Below are positions 44,083 through 52,945 of a stretch of DNA of 64,000 nt, one piece after another. Numbering within the stretch: the first letter of the stretch is position 1; the number at the start of each line of letters is the position of its first letter. Source of the DNA: Flagellimonas flava (GTDB lineage: Bacteria > Bacteroidota > Bacteroidia > Flavobacteriales > Flavobacteriaceae); assembly GCF_900129665.1 (NCBI RefSeq), contig NZ_FQWL01000002.1, positions 496,001 to 560,000 on the forward strand, in the 5' to 3' direction. Position numbers and translations under genes: made by a program. The notes beneath the pieces were generated by a model, which saw only the letters and a list, made by a program, of their open reading frames with translations, was not told the DNA's origin and ran no database searches.

Positions 44083-44775
44083 ATGAAAACGATAGGTATG
44101 ATAGGAGGTATGAGCTGGGAATCCTCCAAGATTTATTATGAACATCTCAATCGGATGGTAAAGGAAAAGCTGGGCGGTTCCCATTCTGCAAAAAGCGTGC
44201 TTACCTCTGTGGATTTTGAGGAAGTGGAACGGTATTCTTTCTCAGGTGACTGGGAAAAAATTGGGAACCTCATGGCCGAACATGCAAAGAAACTGAATCA
44301 GGCTGGGGCGGACCTTGTTGTTTTGTGCACCAATACTATCCACCTTGTAAGTGATGCAATTACCAACGCTGTATCCATACCTTTTCTGCACATTGGCAGG
44401 GCCACAGGCGAAGCCATCCAACAAAAAGGGCTAAAAAAAATAGCGCTATTAGGCACCCAGTTTACCATGGAAAAAGACTTTTACACCAAAATCCTGGAAG
44501 AGGAATTTGGCTTGGAAGTCCTAATTCCGGACCTAGAAGATAGGGAGGCCCTTCAATCCATGATCTACAACGAATTGGTCAAAGGAGTTTTTACCCAAGA
44601 GGCCAAGGAAGAATGCTTGCGCATCATAGGGAAAATGGAAGCGCAAGGCGCCGAAGGCATTATTTTAGGCTGTACGGAACTCCCTATTTTAATTCCAGGT
44701 AACGAAGTGAAAATCCCAACATTTGATACTACTAAAATTCATGCACAGAAAGCGGTGGATTTTGCACTTTCTTAG
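44083..44775 (+). CDS. Aspartate/glutamate-type amino-acid racemase
   Basis: A 230-residue cofactor-independent racemase of the Asp/Glu/hydantoin family. The two catalytic Cys are present: ADLVVLCTNTIHLV and EGIILGCTELPILI. N-terminus IGMIGGMSWESSKIYYEHLN is typical of the YgeA-type broad-specificity racemases. The substrate is not determined by sequence. ATG 44083 gives the family N-terminus; the in-frame start at 44032 would overlap the small upstream frame. It is followed after 48 bp by the ArsC-like gene. Confidence 0.92.
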   Translation: MKTIGMIGGMSWESSKIYYEHLNRMVKEKLGGSHSAKSVLTSVDFEEVERYSFSGDWEKIGNLMAEHAKKLNQAGADLVVLCTNTIHLVSDAITNAVSIPFLHIGRATGEAIQQKGLKKIALLGTQFTMEKDFYTKILEEEFGLEVLIPDLEDREALQSMIYNELVKGVFTQEAKEECLRIIGKMEAQGAEGIILGCTELPILIPGNEVKIPTFDTTKIHAQKAVDFALS

Positions 44776-44823
44776 TTTCAAATACACGAACTTTGGGCTT
44801 CATTTTTATTAACCTTTTTTGTA

Positions 44824-45177
44824 ATGCGAAAAATATATCACTTGGGAAGCTGCTCCACCTGCAAGCGCATCTTAAAGGAATTGGAGCCACTGAACGGGGT
44901 TGTCCTTCAGGAAATTAAATCGGAAGCCATGACCACCGAGCAGGTAGATGAAATGGCCGCTCTTTCCGGAAGTTACGAATCCCTATTTAGCAGAAGGGCC
45001 ATGCTTTTCAGACAACGTGGACTCCATGAACAAAACTTATCGGAGGACGATTATAAGAAACTTATTCTGGAGCATTACACCTTCTTAAAACGACCTGTGG
45101 TTTTGGTTGACAATCAAATTTTTGTTGGCAACTCCAAAAAAACAGTTGAAGCCGCAAAAGCGGCACTACATTCATGA
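44824..45177 (+). CDS. ArsC/Spx-family thioredoxin-fold protein
   Basis: A 117-residue protein of the ArsC/Spx superfamily: N-terminal CSTCKRIL (CxxC at 10-13), middle helix and C-terminal LKRPVVLVDNQIFVGNS with the conserved Arg-Pro. True arsenate reductases have CxxxxR or similar plus an Arg triad; the CxxC pattern is closer to the Spx/YffB type, so arsenate reduction is uncertain and no ars genes are near. It overlaps the EamA exporter by 4 bp (ATGA), so the two are translated together. Confidence 0.85.
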   Translation: MRKIYHLGSCSTCKRILKELEPLNGVVLQEIKSEAMTTEQVDEMAALSGSYESLFSRRAMLFRQRGLHEQNLSEDDYKKLILEHYTFLKRPVVLVDNQIFVGNSKKTVEAAKAALHS

Positions 45178-46067
45178 GCAAACGAACCTTGGCACTTTTG
45201 GCGGCTTTGATGGCCACTACCATTTATGGTATTAACCACACCGTGGCCAAGGGTGTCATGCCAGATTACGTGGGCCCGTTTGGCTTTATTATGCTTCGTC
45301 TTGGCGGTGCCACCTTGTTCTTTTGGGCGATTTCAATTTTTGGCCCCAAAGAACGAATAGAAAAAAAGGACTGGCTTCGGATTTTAGCCTGTTCCCTTTT
45401 GGGTATGGCCATAAACATGCTGGCATTTTTTAAGGGACTGCAATTATCCACACCAATAAACAGCTCGGTTTTAGTGACCATCACGCCTATTATTGTGGTG
45501 GTAATTTCTGCCATTTTTATCAAGGAAAAAATAACAATGAACAAAGGACTTGGTATCCTTCTGGGTTTTATTGGAGCTTTGGGTCTTATTTTGTTCGGTG
45601 CCGAAATACGGCAAGACGCCCCAAATATTCCTTTGGGCAATATTCTTTTTATAGTGAATGCCACTGTGTATGGGTCGTACTTGATCTTGGTAAAAAAACT
45701 CACGGAAAAATACCATCCGTTCACCTTGATGAAATGGCTTTTTTCCATTGGGTTCGTAATCGCCTTCCCGGTTACCTACCCTGAATTCTCACAAATTGAA
45801 TGGTCTACCATGCCCGGGTGGGTCTATGGTATTGTTGCCTTCGTTGTTATAGGCACCACCATTGTAACCTATCTGTTCAATGTATTTGCACTGACTCAGT
45901 TACGTGCTTCTACAGTAGGTGCTTTTATGTATGTTCAACCCCTAATTGGAATTCTTTTCGCCATGTTTTCTGGAAAAGACCAACTTACACTGATCAAGAT
46001 TGCCGCCACGGTTTTGGTACTCTCGGGGGTTTATTTGGCCAGTAGAAAGCCTAAACCAAGTCCTTAG
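45174..46067 (+). CDS. EamA-family (DMT) transporter
   Basis: A 297-residue inner-membrane protein with ten predicted helices arranged as two EamA repeats (about 8-138 and 152-292). This drug/metabolite superfamily exports amino acids, nucleotides or metabolites. The start overlaps the ArsC-like stop by 4 bp, pointing to a common role. It is convergent with the thioesterase gene by a 17-bp overlap. Substrate unknown. Confidence 0.92.
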   Translation: MSKRTLALLAALMATTIYGINHTVAKGVMPDYVGPFGFIMLRLGGATLFFWAISIFGPKERIEKKDWLRILACSLLGMAINMLAFFKGLQLSTPINSSVLVTITPIIVVVISAIFIKEKITMNKGLGILLGFIGALGLILFGAEIRQDAPNIPLGNILFIVNATVYGSYLILVKKLTEKYHPFTLMKWLFSIGFVIAFPVTYPEFSQIEWSTMPGWVYGIVAFVVIGTTIVTYLFNVFALTQLRASTVGAFMYVQPLIGILFAMFSGKDQLTLIKIAATVLVLSGVYLASRKPKPSP

Positions 46068-46527
46068 GGATTTGTACAAATTTTCGAGTGTCCTCCTTGG
46101 TTAAGGTTTTAAAGTCTTCCGATTTTTCCATTTTATCAAAAGCATCAAGAAACTGCTGGGGCAAAGCAGTCAGCCTTCGTTCCTTAAGGTCCATCCAAGC
46201 TCCCATCATCTCACATCGGGCAAAATTCCTTCCCTTGGCATCGTAAAACTCATGTTTGAATTCGAAGAACATCCCATCTTGGCTCATGCCTTCAAAACCA
46301 AGAGACACTTTAATGGGTTTTCCTGCAAAAACCTCTTTAAAATAATACATGTGTTCATAGAATACCACAGGTCCGATATTGAACTGGGCCATTGACTTTT
46401 GATTGAATCCCAATTGTCCCAAATAAGCCATACGGGTATGACTCATAAAATTGATATAGGCCGAGTTGGCCAAGTGTCGATTAGCATCTAAATCGCTCCA
46501 TCGAATCTCAAATTCCTTAAAAAACAT
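46051..46527 (-). CDS. Acyl-CoA thioesterase (4HBT hot-dog fold)
   Basis: A 158-residue hot-dog fold protein of the 4-hydroxybenzoyl-CoA thioesterase type: IRWSDLDANRHLANSAYINF holds the catalytic Asp and the following helix, and VFYEHMYYFKEVFAGKPIKV the next strands. It would hydrolyse acyl-CoA in the cytoplasm; chain length cannot be told. It is convergent with the EamA gene (17-bp overlap) and divergent from the nitronate monooxygenase, with a small palindrome between. Confidence 0.9.
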   Translation of the reverse strand: MFFKEFEIRWSDLDANRHLANSAYINFMSHTRMAYLGQLGFNQKSMAQFNIGPVVFYEHMYYFKEVFAGKPIKVSLGFEGMSQDGMFFEFKHEFYDAKGRNFARCEMMGAWMDLKERRLTALPQQFLDAFDKMEKSEDFKTLTKEDTRKFVQIPKDLV

Positions 46528-46541
46528 AGGCTGATAATTTG

Positions 46542-46555
46542 TTATGCGTGCATAA
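46542..46555. repeat. Palindrome TTATGC-GT-GCATAA
   Basis: Perfect 6-bp arms around a 2-bp centre in the divergent thioesterase / nitronate monooxygenase intergenic region, 15 bp from the thioesterase ATG. It shares TTATG / CATAA with the katG-region palindrome but at different spacing. Candidate operator only. Confidence 0.3.
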
Positions 46556-46640
46556 TAATTGTAAAATTACCATACTTTTAAAAAAACAGGCCCATCCCGT
46601 ACCTGAAATACATGTAACTTTAGAACTTTAACATTTCGCC

Positions 46641-47612
46641 ATGAGTCAAAAAGCCGAATTCATCCCAAGCCTAAGTCTTCCAGCTATTGCCGCCCCTATG
46701 TTCTTAATATCAGGACCAAAATTGGTGGTTGAATGCTGCAAAAATGGCATTGTGGGTACTTTTCCTGCCTTAAACCAAAGAACCAGTGAGGGATTTGAGG
46801 AATGGCTTATCCAAATTAAGTCGGAACTAAAACAGTTTGAGGAAGAAACTGGAAAAAAAGCGGCACCCTTTGGCGTTAACCTTATTGTGCATCCTACCAA
46901 TCCCAGATTGGAAGCCGATGTGAAGCTCTGCATTAAACATCAGGTCCCCTTGGTAATTACTTCCCTGGGGGCGGTGAGCATGGTAGTAGACGCTATTCAC
47001 AGCTATGGCGGGCTTGTGTTCCATGACATCATTAAAAAGAGACATGCCGAAAAGGCCGCGGAAGCCGGAGTAGATGGTTTGATCCTAGTAGCTGCCGGCG
47101 CTGGCGGGCATGCAGGAAACCTCAACCCCATGAGCTTAATTGCCGAGGTGAAAAAAATCTTCGATAAAACCATCATCCTTTCAGGTTGCATAAGTACCGG
47201 AAGGGATATTGCATCTGCCATGCAGATGGGAGCTGACCTAGCATATATGGGTACCCGTTTCATCAATACGGAGGAAAGCAAAGCACCTGAAGATTATCGA
47301 AAAATGATTATAGAGGCGGGAGCCAGTGATGTAGTATATACGGCTGCCATCTCAGGTGTGCATGCCAACTTCTTGGCGGCCAGCCTTAAAGCCGCGGGGA
47401 TTTCTGAAGAAGATTTGAAGAAAGACCATAAAATCGATTTTGGAAAAGAACTGGATACCGAGGCCAAGGCATGGAAAACCATTTGGTCCGCTGGTCAAGG
47501 GGTAACCACCATCGAAAATACACTTCCTGTGGGTGACCTGATCAATAATCTAAAATCTGAGTTCAAAGCAGCCATAACAGAGCAAGCCCAGTTGTTGGAA
47601 CGCTATTCATAG
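46641..47612 (+). CDS. Nitronate monooxygenase family flavoprotein
   Basis: A 323-residue TIM-barrel FMN protein of the nitronate monooxygenase / 2-nitropropane dioxygenase family. LPAIAAPMFLISGPKLVVEC at the N-terminus, FGVNLIVHPTNPRLEADVKL, the catalytic-site His-containing GAGGHAGNLNPMSL near residue 155, phosphate-binding ILSGCISTGRDIASAMQMGA and the GTRFINTEESKAPEDYR loop. It detoxifies alkyl nitronates, or acts on a related substrate. A single gene with its own promoter region. Confidence 0.93.
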   Translation: MSQKAEFIPSLSLPAIAAPMFLISGPKLVVECCKNGIVGTFPALNQRTSEGFEEWLIQIKSELKQFEEETGKKAAPFGVNLIVHPTNPRLEADVKLCIKHQVPLVITSLGAVSMVVDAIHSYGGLVFHDIIKKRHAEKAAEAGVDGLILVAAGAGGHAGNLNPMSLIAEVKKIFDKTIILSGCISTGRDIASAMQMGADLAYMGTRFINTEESKAPEDYRKMIIEAGASDVVYTAAISGVHANFLAASLKAAGISEEDLKKDHKIDFGKELDTEAKAWKTIWSAGQGVTTIENTLPVGDLINNLKSEFKAAITEQAQLLERYS

Positions 47613-47675
47613 CGCTTAACAAGGTCTCGCTTTTCTTTGTATTTTGGTGATTGTTAATCAACCATTGACATCCTC

Positions 47676-48677
47676 ATGTATATCAAAAGAAATCTTAGTT
47701 GGGCCATTATCATGCGCTTCGCATGGAAAAATCTACTCTTTTTTGCCATATACGCCGCTGTGGTGTTTTTTTTATACCACCAATGGGAGTGGACACATAT
47801 TGATATCCCCTTTGAACCTATTTCCGTAATAGGAATAGCCGTGGCTTTCTACATCGGATTTAAAAACAGCCAGAGCTATGACCGTTTTTGGGAGGCACGG
47901 AAAATCTGGGGTGGTATTGTAAACTACTCCCGAACCTGGGCCAATAATGTGCTCAATCTGGTGAAAAACGACCGTAATGCCCAAGTCACCCTGATTTACC
48001 GGCACATTGCCTGGATCAACGCGCTACGCATTCAGTTGAGGCAACCCACCAGTTTTTCCATAAGGGAAAACCGAGCAGTAGAACGGCTTTTTGATCGCCA
48101 TGGGGAAAGGAACCCAGTGTGTAGTGGGATGGATTTGTTCCTGGATCCCAAGGAAGTGGATGCTTTGGAAAACAGAAAAAATGTCGCCACTCACCTCGTC
48201 AAAAAACAGGCGCAGCACATAAAACAATTGTTGGACGAAGGCAAGCTAACCGAGTTCGACAAGCAAATCTTTCATAGCAATCTAGAGGAATTTTATAACC
48301 TTCAAGGTAAATGCGAGCGAATTAAAAACACGCCTTTTCCAAGACAGTACGCCTATTTTAGCACCGTTTTCACATGGGTTTTTCTCTTGCTCCTTCCTTT
48401 TGGATTACTCAACGTCTTTGAAACACAGCTCCAAGAATTGGAAGTAGGTCACAACTGGTGGTACATTGTGTTGATGATTTTTTTCTCCATTCTTATTTCG
48501 TGGATTTTTGTCACCATGGAAAAGGTGGGTAGTAACAGTGAAGACCCTTTTGAGGGTCGAATCAATGATGTTCCCATGACCGCATTATGCCGAACTATCG
48601 AAATTGACTTGAGGGATATGTTGGACGAAGAGAATCTTCCAGAAAAAATAAAACCCCAGCACAATATTTTGTACTGA
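47676..48677 (+). CDS. Bestrophin-family ion channel
   Basis: A 333-residue membrane protein of the bestrophin/UPF0187 family. N-terminal basic helix, first membrane helix at about 20-40, GIAVAFYIGFKNSQSYDRFW (conserved family loop), then cytoplasmic helices and two late membrane helices (FTWVFLLLLPFGLLNVFE, YIVLMIFFSILISWIFV), closing with DPFEGRINDVPMTALCRTIE. Bacterial relatives form pentameric ion channels. It overlaps the YheT-type hydrolase start by one base, so both are in one operon. Confidence 0.93.
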   Translation: MYIKRNLSWAIIMRFAWKNLLFFAIYAAVVFFLYHQWEWTHIDIPFEPISVIGIAVAFYIGFKNSQSYDRFWEARKIWGGIVNYSRTWANNVLNLVKNDRNAQVTLIYRHIAWINALRIQLRQPTSFSIRENRAVERLFDRHGERNPVCSGMDLFLDPKEVDALENRKNVATHLVKKQAQHIKQLLDEGKLTEFDKQIFHSNLEEFYNLQGKCERIKNTPFPRQYAYFSTVFTWVFLLLLPFGLLNVFETQLQELEVGHNWWYIVLMIFFSILISWIFVTMEKVGSNSEDPFEGRINDVPMTALCRTIEIDLRDMLDEENLPEKIKPQHNILY

Positions 48678-49636
48678 TGCCTGTAGTTCCCTCATCGTAT
48701 CGCCCGCCCCTTTTCTTTAGAAATGGGCACTTAGCAACCATTCACCACGGACTTTTCAGAAGGGTCCATGGAGTATCACAAACAAGGGAAAGACTGACTT
48801 TGTCCGATGGGGATTTTATAGATTTGGATTGGAGTCATGCTCGCCAACCTTCAACAAAACTTGTGGTACTATTACATGGTCTGGAAGGTGATGGTCAACG
48901 GCCATACATCACGGGAAGTGCCAAACTTTTCAATGCAAATGGATTTGATACCTGTGCGGTGAATTATAGGGGGTGCAGCGGAGAACCAAATTTAAAATAC
49001 TGTTCGTACCACAGTGGTGCAACAGCAGATTTGATTGAGATCCTTGACCATGTCCTGGAAAGTAAGAGGTACACATCCATCTATCTGAATGGATTTAGCC
49101 TGGGAGGAAACCTTGCCTTAAAATTTTTGGGAGAGGGGAACAAGCTTCCGGCCGAAATCAAAGGGGCTGTTGCCGTTTCTGTTCCGTGTAATCTGCACAG
49201 TTCTTGTAAAAAGCTGTTGACCTTCGAGAACGTATTGTATGCTAGACGTTTCAAAAGACATTTACTCGCAAAACTTTGGCAAAAGCAACAGTTATTTCCA
49301 CAATTGATTTCCAAACAGGATATAAAGTCCATTAAAACTCTAAAGGATTTTGATGATGTCTACACCAGCAAGGCGCATAATTTCAAAGATGCCCTGGATT
49401 ACTACGAACAATGCAGTTCGCTTCAGTTCCTAAATGCCATTAAAATACCCAGCCTGATTATCAATGCTGAGGATGACTCGTTTTTAGGTCCGGAGTGTTT
49501 TCCTCATGCTGAATCCGACAAAAACCCCAATCTCTATTTGGAGGTTCCCAAGTACGGAGGTCATGTAGGTTTTTGGGGGAAGAACAATATCACGTATACA
49601 GAAAAAAGGGCTCTTGAATTTTTTCAAACGATATAG
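48677..49636 (+). CDS. YheT-type alpha/beta hydrolase
   Basis: A 319-residue alpha/beta hydrolase. N-terminal YRPPLFFRNGHLATI is the YheT/EMB8 signature, LVVLLHGLEGDGQRPYI the oxyanion loop, nucleophile Ser in LNGFSLGGNLALKFLGEG, Asp in INAEDDSFLGPECF and His in PKYGGHVGFWG. Natural substrate of the family is unknown, probably short-chain esters or lipids. It shares one base with the bestrophin gene stop, and a 113-bp gap with no strong terminator follows. Confidence 0.93.
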   Translation: MPVVPSSYRPPLFFRNGHLATIHHGLFRRVHGVSQTRERLTLSDGDFIDLDWSHARQPSTKLVVLLHGLEGDGQRPYITGSAKLFNANGFDTCAVNYRGCSGEPNLKYCSYHSGATADLIEILDHVLESKRYTSIYLNGFSLGGNLALKFLGEGNKLPAEIKGAVAVSVPCNLHSSCKKLLTFENVLYARRFKRHLLAKLWQKQQLFPQLISKQDIKSIKTLKDFDDVYTSKAHNFKDALDYYEQCSSLQFLNAIKIPSLIINAEDDSFLGPECFPHAESDKNPNLYLEVPKYGGHVGFWGKNNITYTEKRALEFFQTI

Positions 49637-49749
49637 TACACTTTCTTTGGTGAAATTGTTATAAGCATCAAAACATAGGGCGAAAAAGTTCTACCCTATT
49701 TAACTATCTTAGTAGCTGCAAACTGAACAAGTAAGAACAAATTTACGTC

Positions 49750-50229
49750 ATGAAAAAAATACTCCTGTGCCTTACGTTGGTGGCATTTGTTGCCAGCTGC
49801 GGCGGAAAGAAAGAAGAAAAAAAAGATGGGTTTGAAGTAAGCCGATCAAAGACCGAAGATAAAAAAGCGGATGCAGAAGGTGGAGTCCCTATAGATTTGG
49901 ATAACAAAGGAGTGGGTCCAATCAAAGACTTGGAGTTTCCAGCTGACATCGATACGGAAATGGCAGCTCGGGGTGAAGCCAAGTTCAATTCCATTTGTGT
50001 GGCCTGCCACATGGTGGATCAGCGCATGATAGGACCGGCAATGAAAGGAGTTTATGAAAGACGAAGCCCAGCATGGGTCATGAATATGATTCTTAACCCT
50101 GACGGGATGCTAAGGGAAGATCCTATCGCAAAAGCGTTGTTAAAGGAATACAACAATGCCATCATGCTCAACCAAAATCTTACGGAAGAAGAAGCACGGG
50201 ATGTAGCCGAGTACCTAAGAACACTATAG
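49750..50229 (+). CDS. Cytochrome c lipoprotein
   Basis: A 159-residue lipoprotein (lipobox VASC, Cys17) with a charged linker and a class I cytochrome c domain from about residue 68. Heme binding C83-x-x-C86-H87 in SICVACHMVD; the sixth ligand is probably M120 in NPDGM. It would carry electrons in the periplasm while tied to a membrane. The downstream genes are exported proteins with 4-bp overlap or short gaps, so it may lead a small operon. No oxidase or dehydrogenase partner is nearby. Confidence 0.92.
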   Translation: MKKILLCLTLVAFVASCGGKKEEKKDGFEVSRSKTEDKKADAEGGVPIDLDNKGVGPIKDLEFPADIDTEMAARGEAKFNSICVACHMVDQRMIGPAMKGVYERRSPAWVMNMILNPDGMLREDPIAKALLKEYNNAIMLNQNLTEEEARDVAEYLRTL

Positions 50230-50245
50230 CCCAGTAAAAAACAAC

Positions 50246-50959
50246 ATGAAAACCGTTGCCTTTATACTGACCACTTTACTTTTTATGGGTAGTATTCGGG
50301 GCCAATCCTTGCTTGGTGCTTGGGTAAATACCCAAACTACAGAAGATGGGCAAAGGATAAAAAACGTTGTCATTTTTACTGAAGGACACCAAGTGGCCAC
50401 ATGGTTTGATGCAACCAATGGTGATTTTATAGGCACTAACGGAGGTGCTTGGGAACTCAGCGGGAATACGATCAAGGAAACTGTGGAGTTTGATACCAAA
50501 AACTCAGATCGTGTGGGTTCCTCCATCAGTTTTGAGATTGAACTTCAAGATGATACACTTAGGATAAAGGATGGTCAACAAGTTTGGACCCGAATAGATG
50601 ATGGCACTCCCGGGGATTTGGCCGGAGCCTGGCTGATGTCTGGCCGGAGATATAACGGGCAAATGCAATACAGGGATACAGATCGCCCTAGGAAGACCAT
50701 GAAAATTTTGTCCGGAACCCGATTTCAATGGATTGCATACAATACCGAAACAAAGCAATTTATGGGCACTGGTGGAGGCACTTATACCACCGTTGATGGC
50801 AAATACACAGAAAATATCGAGTTTTTCTCCCGGGATAATTCAAGGGTCGGGGCCAGTCTTGAATTTGACTATGCCCTCAAAAAAGGAGATTGGTACCATT
50901 CAGGTTTTAGCAGCAAAGGAAAACCGCTCTATGAGATTTGGAGCAAACGAATGTTATGA
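50246..50959 (+). CDS. Exported protein with tandem lipocalin-like repeats
   Basis: A 237-residue protein with a signal peptide (residues 1-19, GSIRGQ). The mature part is two copies of one unit of about 105 residues: LLGAWVNTQTTEDGQ.. and DLAGAWLMSGRRYNGQ.., each with ATWFDATNGDFIGTNGGAW or WIAYNTETKQFMGTGGGTY followed by a Glu-Phe-Arg-Val-Gly strand. The unit resembles lipocalin-like barrels, so two barrels or a ligand-binding pair is likely. It lies 16 bp after the cytochrome c gene and overlaps the next gene by 4 bp. Confidence 0.82.
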   Translation: MKTVAFILTTLLFMGSIRGQSLLGAWVNTQTTEDGQRIKNVVIFTEGHQVATWFDATNGDFIGTNGGAWELSGNTIKETVEFDTKNSDRVGSSISFEIELQDDTLRIKDGQQVWTRIDDGTPGDLAGAWLMSGRRYNGQMQYRDTDRPRKTMKILSGTRFQWIAYNTETKQFMGTGGGTYTTVDGKYTENIEFFSRDNSRVGASLEFDYALKKGDWYHSGFSSKGKPLYEIWSKRML

Positions 50960-51363
50960 GAACCAATAAATACATAGGCAACTTTGATTTCTGGAAATCG
51001 GGCAAGGCAATATACTTTATGCTATTAATGCTTGGACTACCCTTTCTCTCATTTTCCCAAGACGAAGAAAAGACAGATTCCCATTTCATTGCCCTATACA
51101 CACTTGGTGACAGTTGGGACATGGACAAACCACCACAGGAGCAGGCCTATTTTAAGGAACATGGAATGTTCCTATCCCAATTGCGCAAACAAGAGAAAAT
51201 TTCTGTTGGCGCACGCTACAGTGATACTGGCATGTTGATCATTAAAGGGAAAAGTGAGGAAGAGGTCACAAGCATGCTTCACGAAGATTTGGCAATTCAG
51301 CACAAGCTTTTTAAACTCGAAATTCACCCTTTTGCTCCCTTCTACAAAGGATGTATCGATTGA
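50956..51363 (+). CDS. Exported YCII-like domain protein
   Basis: About 135 residues. An N-terminal membrane segment (residues about 20-38, YFMLLMLGLPFLSFSQ) looks like a long signal peptide, and the mature part fits the YCII-related ferredoxin-like fold (HFIALYTLGDSWDMDKPPQE .. LFKLEIHPFAPFYKGCI). ATG 50956 overlaps the preceding TGA in ATGA, and so is preferred to the in-frame start at 50938. YCII proteins are small dimers with unknown or dehydrochlorinase-like activity; exported ones are not characterised. Confidence 0.78.
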   Translation: MRTNKYIGNFDFWKSGKAIYFMLLMLGLPFLSFSQDEEKTDSHFIALYTLGDSWDMDKPPQEQAYFKEHGMFLSQLRKQEKISVGARYSDTGMLIIKGKSEEEVTSMLHEDLAIQHKLFKLEIHPFAPFYKGCID

Positions 51364-51428
51364 TTCCTAGGCCATAGTTAATTATACTAGGGAACATCGC
51401 CTAATTCCAAAAACTAGTTTAAGCACGT

Positions 51429-51923
51429 ATGAGAATTCAATTTAAAAAAGGGGATGCCAAGCCAAGTACACTCACCTGTATAAGGGAAGATAGCACTATT
51501 ACATGGACTACCCTGCGAAACAATTTTGAATCGCATGACCTTGCCCATTACGCGGTAGAAACCGTTTTAGGTTTTGACCGAGCTTTTTATGGCCTACTTT
51601 CCCAAGGTTTCAATATCCAGGATTTTGAACTGCCTCGGGGCCAAAGACCTGAGGCTTTGATACCAGCCAATCTTCCAGAGCAAAGCTTGCAAACCGAACA
51701 TTTAGTGAACCTTTTGTTGACACCAGGTATTTCTGAAAGAAACGACTTTGATCTCATAGGCACTTTAAGACAGATTTTGGAAGCGGACGGTTTAGGGTTT
51801 CCCCATGCCCTAAATCCGATTTCCCTGGAAAAAATCTATAACACATACGATGATTTGACGCTTAGATGGCAAGCCTTGGCCGCTGGAGGGATTTTGGAGC
51901 TAAGTTTCAATACTGGGGCCTAA
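51429..51923 (+). CDS. Conserved protein of unknown function
   Basis: A 164-residue cytoplasmic-looking protein with no signal peptide and no membrane helix. It is predicted mixed alpha/beta: N-terminal strands (MRIQFKKGDAKPSTLTCIRE), then helices (HDLAHYAVETVLGFDRAFYG). His-Asp-Leu-Ala-His could be a metal site, which is speculation. I do not recognise the family. It lies 65 bp after the YCII-like gene, and the DinB gene follows closely. Confidence 0.72.
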   Translation: MRIQFKKGDAKPSTLTCIREDSTITWTTLRNNFESHDLAHYAVETVLGFDRAFYGLLSQGFNIQDFELPRGQRPEALIPANLPEQSLQTEHLVNLLLTPGISERNDFDLIGTLRQILEADGLGFPHALNPISLEKIYNTYDDLTLRWQALAAGGILELSFNTGA

Positions 51924-51997
51924 TGTGCTAAATGTTTGTCAAAAGACTGGGGGTTAATTTCCAAAACCGTTATTTTGGTGTTCTATTTACTTTCGAT

Positions 51998-52603
51998 ATG
52001 ATAACCAAAACCATGACCCGATTTCTTCCTATCTTTCTTTTTTCATTTTTATGTCTTTCTATGACAGCCCAGGAACAATTGCCCTATCACGAAATACCGG
52101 ATTATCCTCAAGATTATGGCCCCGGAAATGTGGCTGCCAGAATGATAGATGGCCTTGGTTTTCGATTTTATTGGGCTTCGGAGGGATTGACCCAAAAAGA
52201 TTTGGACTATAAGCCTTCAGAAGATGGAAGAACTGTTTTCCAGACCCTGCAGCATATTTATGGTATGTCCGAAATGATCAAGAATGCTCCCTTGGCAAAA
52301 CCGAATGTCCGCCCTATGGATTTATCCACTCTATCCTATGAAGATCTTCGGAAGGGAACCCTTGAAAACTTAAAGGCAGCGAGTGAATATACAGCGGGTA
52401 AAACTGCTGAGGATTTCGAGAATTTCGAGGTTATTTTCCAACGCGATGAAAAACAAACATCCTTCCCGTATTGGAACTTGATCAACGGTATGCTCTCGGA
52501 TTGCATCTACCATGCAGGACAGATTACTATGATGCGAAGAGCTTCCGGAAACCCCATTAACCCAAATATTAGTGTGTTTAGGGGAACAATCAGAAATAAT
52601 TAA
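51998..52603 (+). CDS. Exported DinB-superfamily protein, second copy
   Basis: About 201 residues with a signal peptide (LPIFLFSFLCLSMTAQ) and a DinB fold: HxxxS-type site in TVFQTLQHIYGMSEMI and the C-terminal SDCIYHAGQITMMRRA with its conserved His. The start may be ATG 51998 or 52013; both give the signal peptide, and the in-frame start at 51932 does not. Its last 19 codons are echoed by a remnant copy 0.4 kb downstream, so this locus once had a further paralogue. Substrate unknown. Confidence 0.85.
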   Translation: MITKTMTRFLPIFLFSFLCLSMTAQEQLPYHEIPDYPQDYGPGNVAARMIDGLGFRFYWASEGLTQKDLDYKPSEDGRTVFQTLQHIYGMSEMIKNAPLAKPNVRPMDLSTLSYEDLRKGTLENLKAASEYTAGKTAEDFENFEVIFQRDEKQTSFPYWNLINGMLSDCIYHAGQITMMRRASGNPINPNISVFRGTIRNN

Positions 52604-52663
52604 TTATCCATAAATCTGTAACAAAGTCTAGATTTTAAACACCCATAATTAAACAGCAAAGTT

Positions 52664-52945
52664 ATGGGATCGGCAAGTCAACCGATGTTGGTTATAAAGG
52701 CAAATAGAGCTTTACTGCGCAAAAGACGTAGTTATAGCGAAATTCGCGATGCCTATAATGGTTATACTGATGATTTAAAACTTCACTTTAAAGAGCTCAC
52801 GCCTTTTGAACAAAAGAAGATTAGGGACAAAATAATTGCTCAAGCTAGGAGGGATAAAATGCTAGAAATAAGAGCCTATTTCATTTCTCTAGTAATTCTG
52901 TGTGTCCTGTTTTTCGGGATTTATTATTTCTTCTTTCTTAGTTGA
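52664..52945 (+). CDS. Small protein with C-terminal membrane helix
   Basis: A 93-residue protein: basic, helical N-terminal half (ANRALLRKRRSYSEIRDAYN), a charged middle helix (ELTPFEQKKIRDKIIAQARR) and one C-terminal membrane helix (FISLVILCVLFFGIYYFF). Tail-anchored with the basic part in the cytoplasm. I do not recognise the family beyond a flavobacterial small-protein type. It sits between the DinB gene and the remnant DinB end, and its TGA directly abuts that remnant, suggesting that it entered or was rearranged into a duplicated DinB copy. Confidence 0.72.
   Translation: MGSASQPMLVIKANRALLRKRRSYSEIRDAYNGYTDDLKLHFKELTPFEQKKIRDKIIAQARRDKMLEIRAYFISLVILCVLFFGIYYFFFLS

Noticed and set aside
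44824-45177. Arsenate-resistance operon
   Set aside because: The ArsC-like protein has a CxxC of the Spx type and the neighbour is a general EamA exporter; no arsenite pump or ArsR regulator is present.
49637-49749. ATAGGG / CCCTAT inverted repeat after the YheT-type gene
   Set aside because: Six-base arms with a 13-bp loop and no T-run; possible but not supported as terminator or operator.
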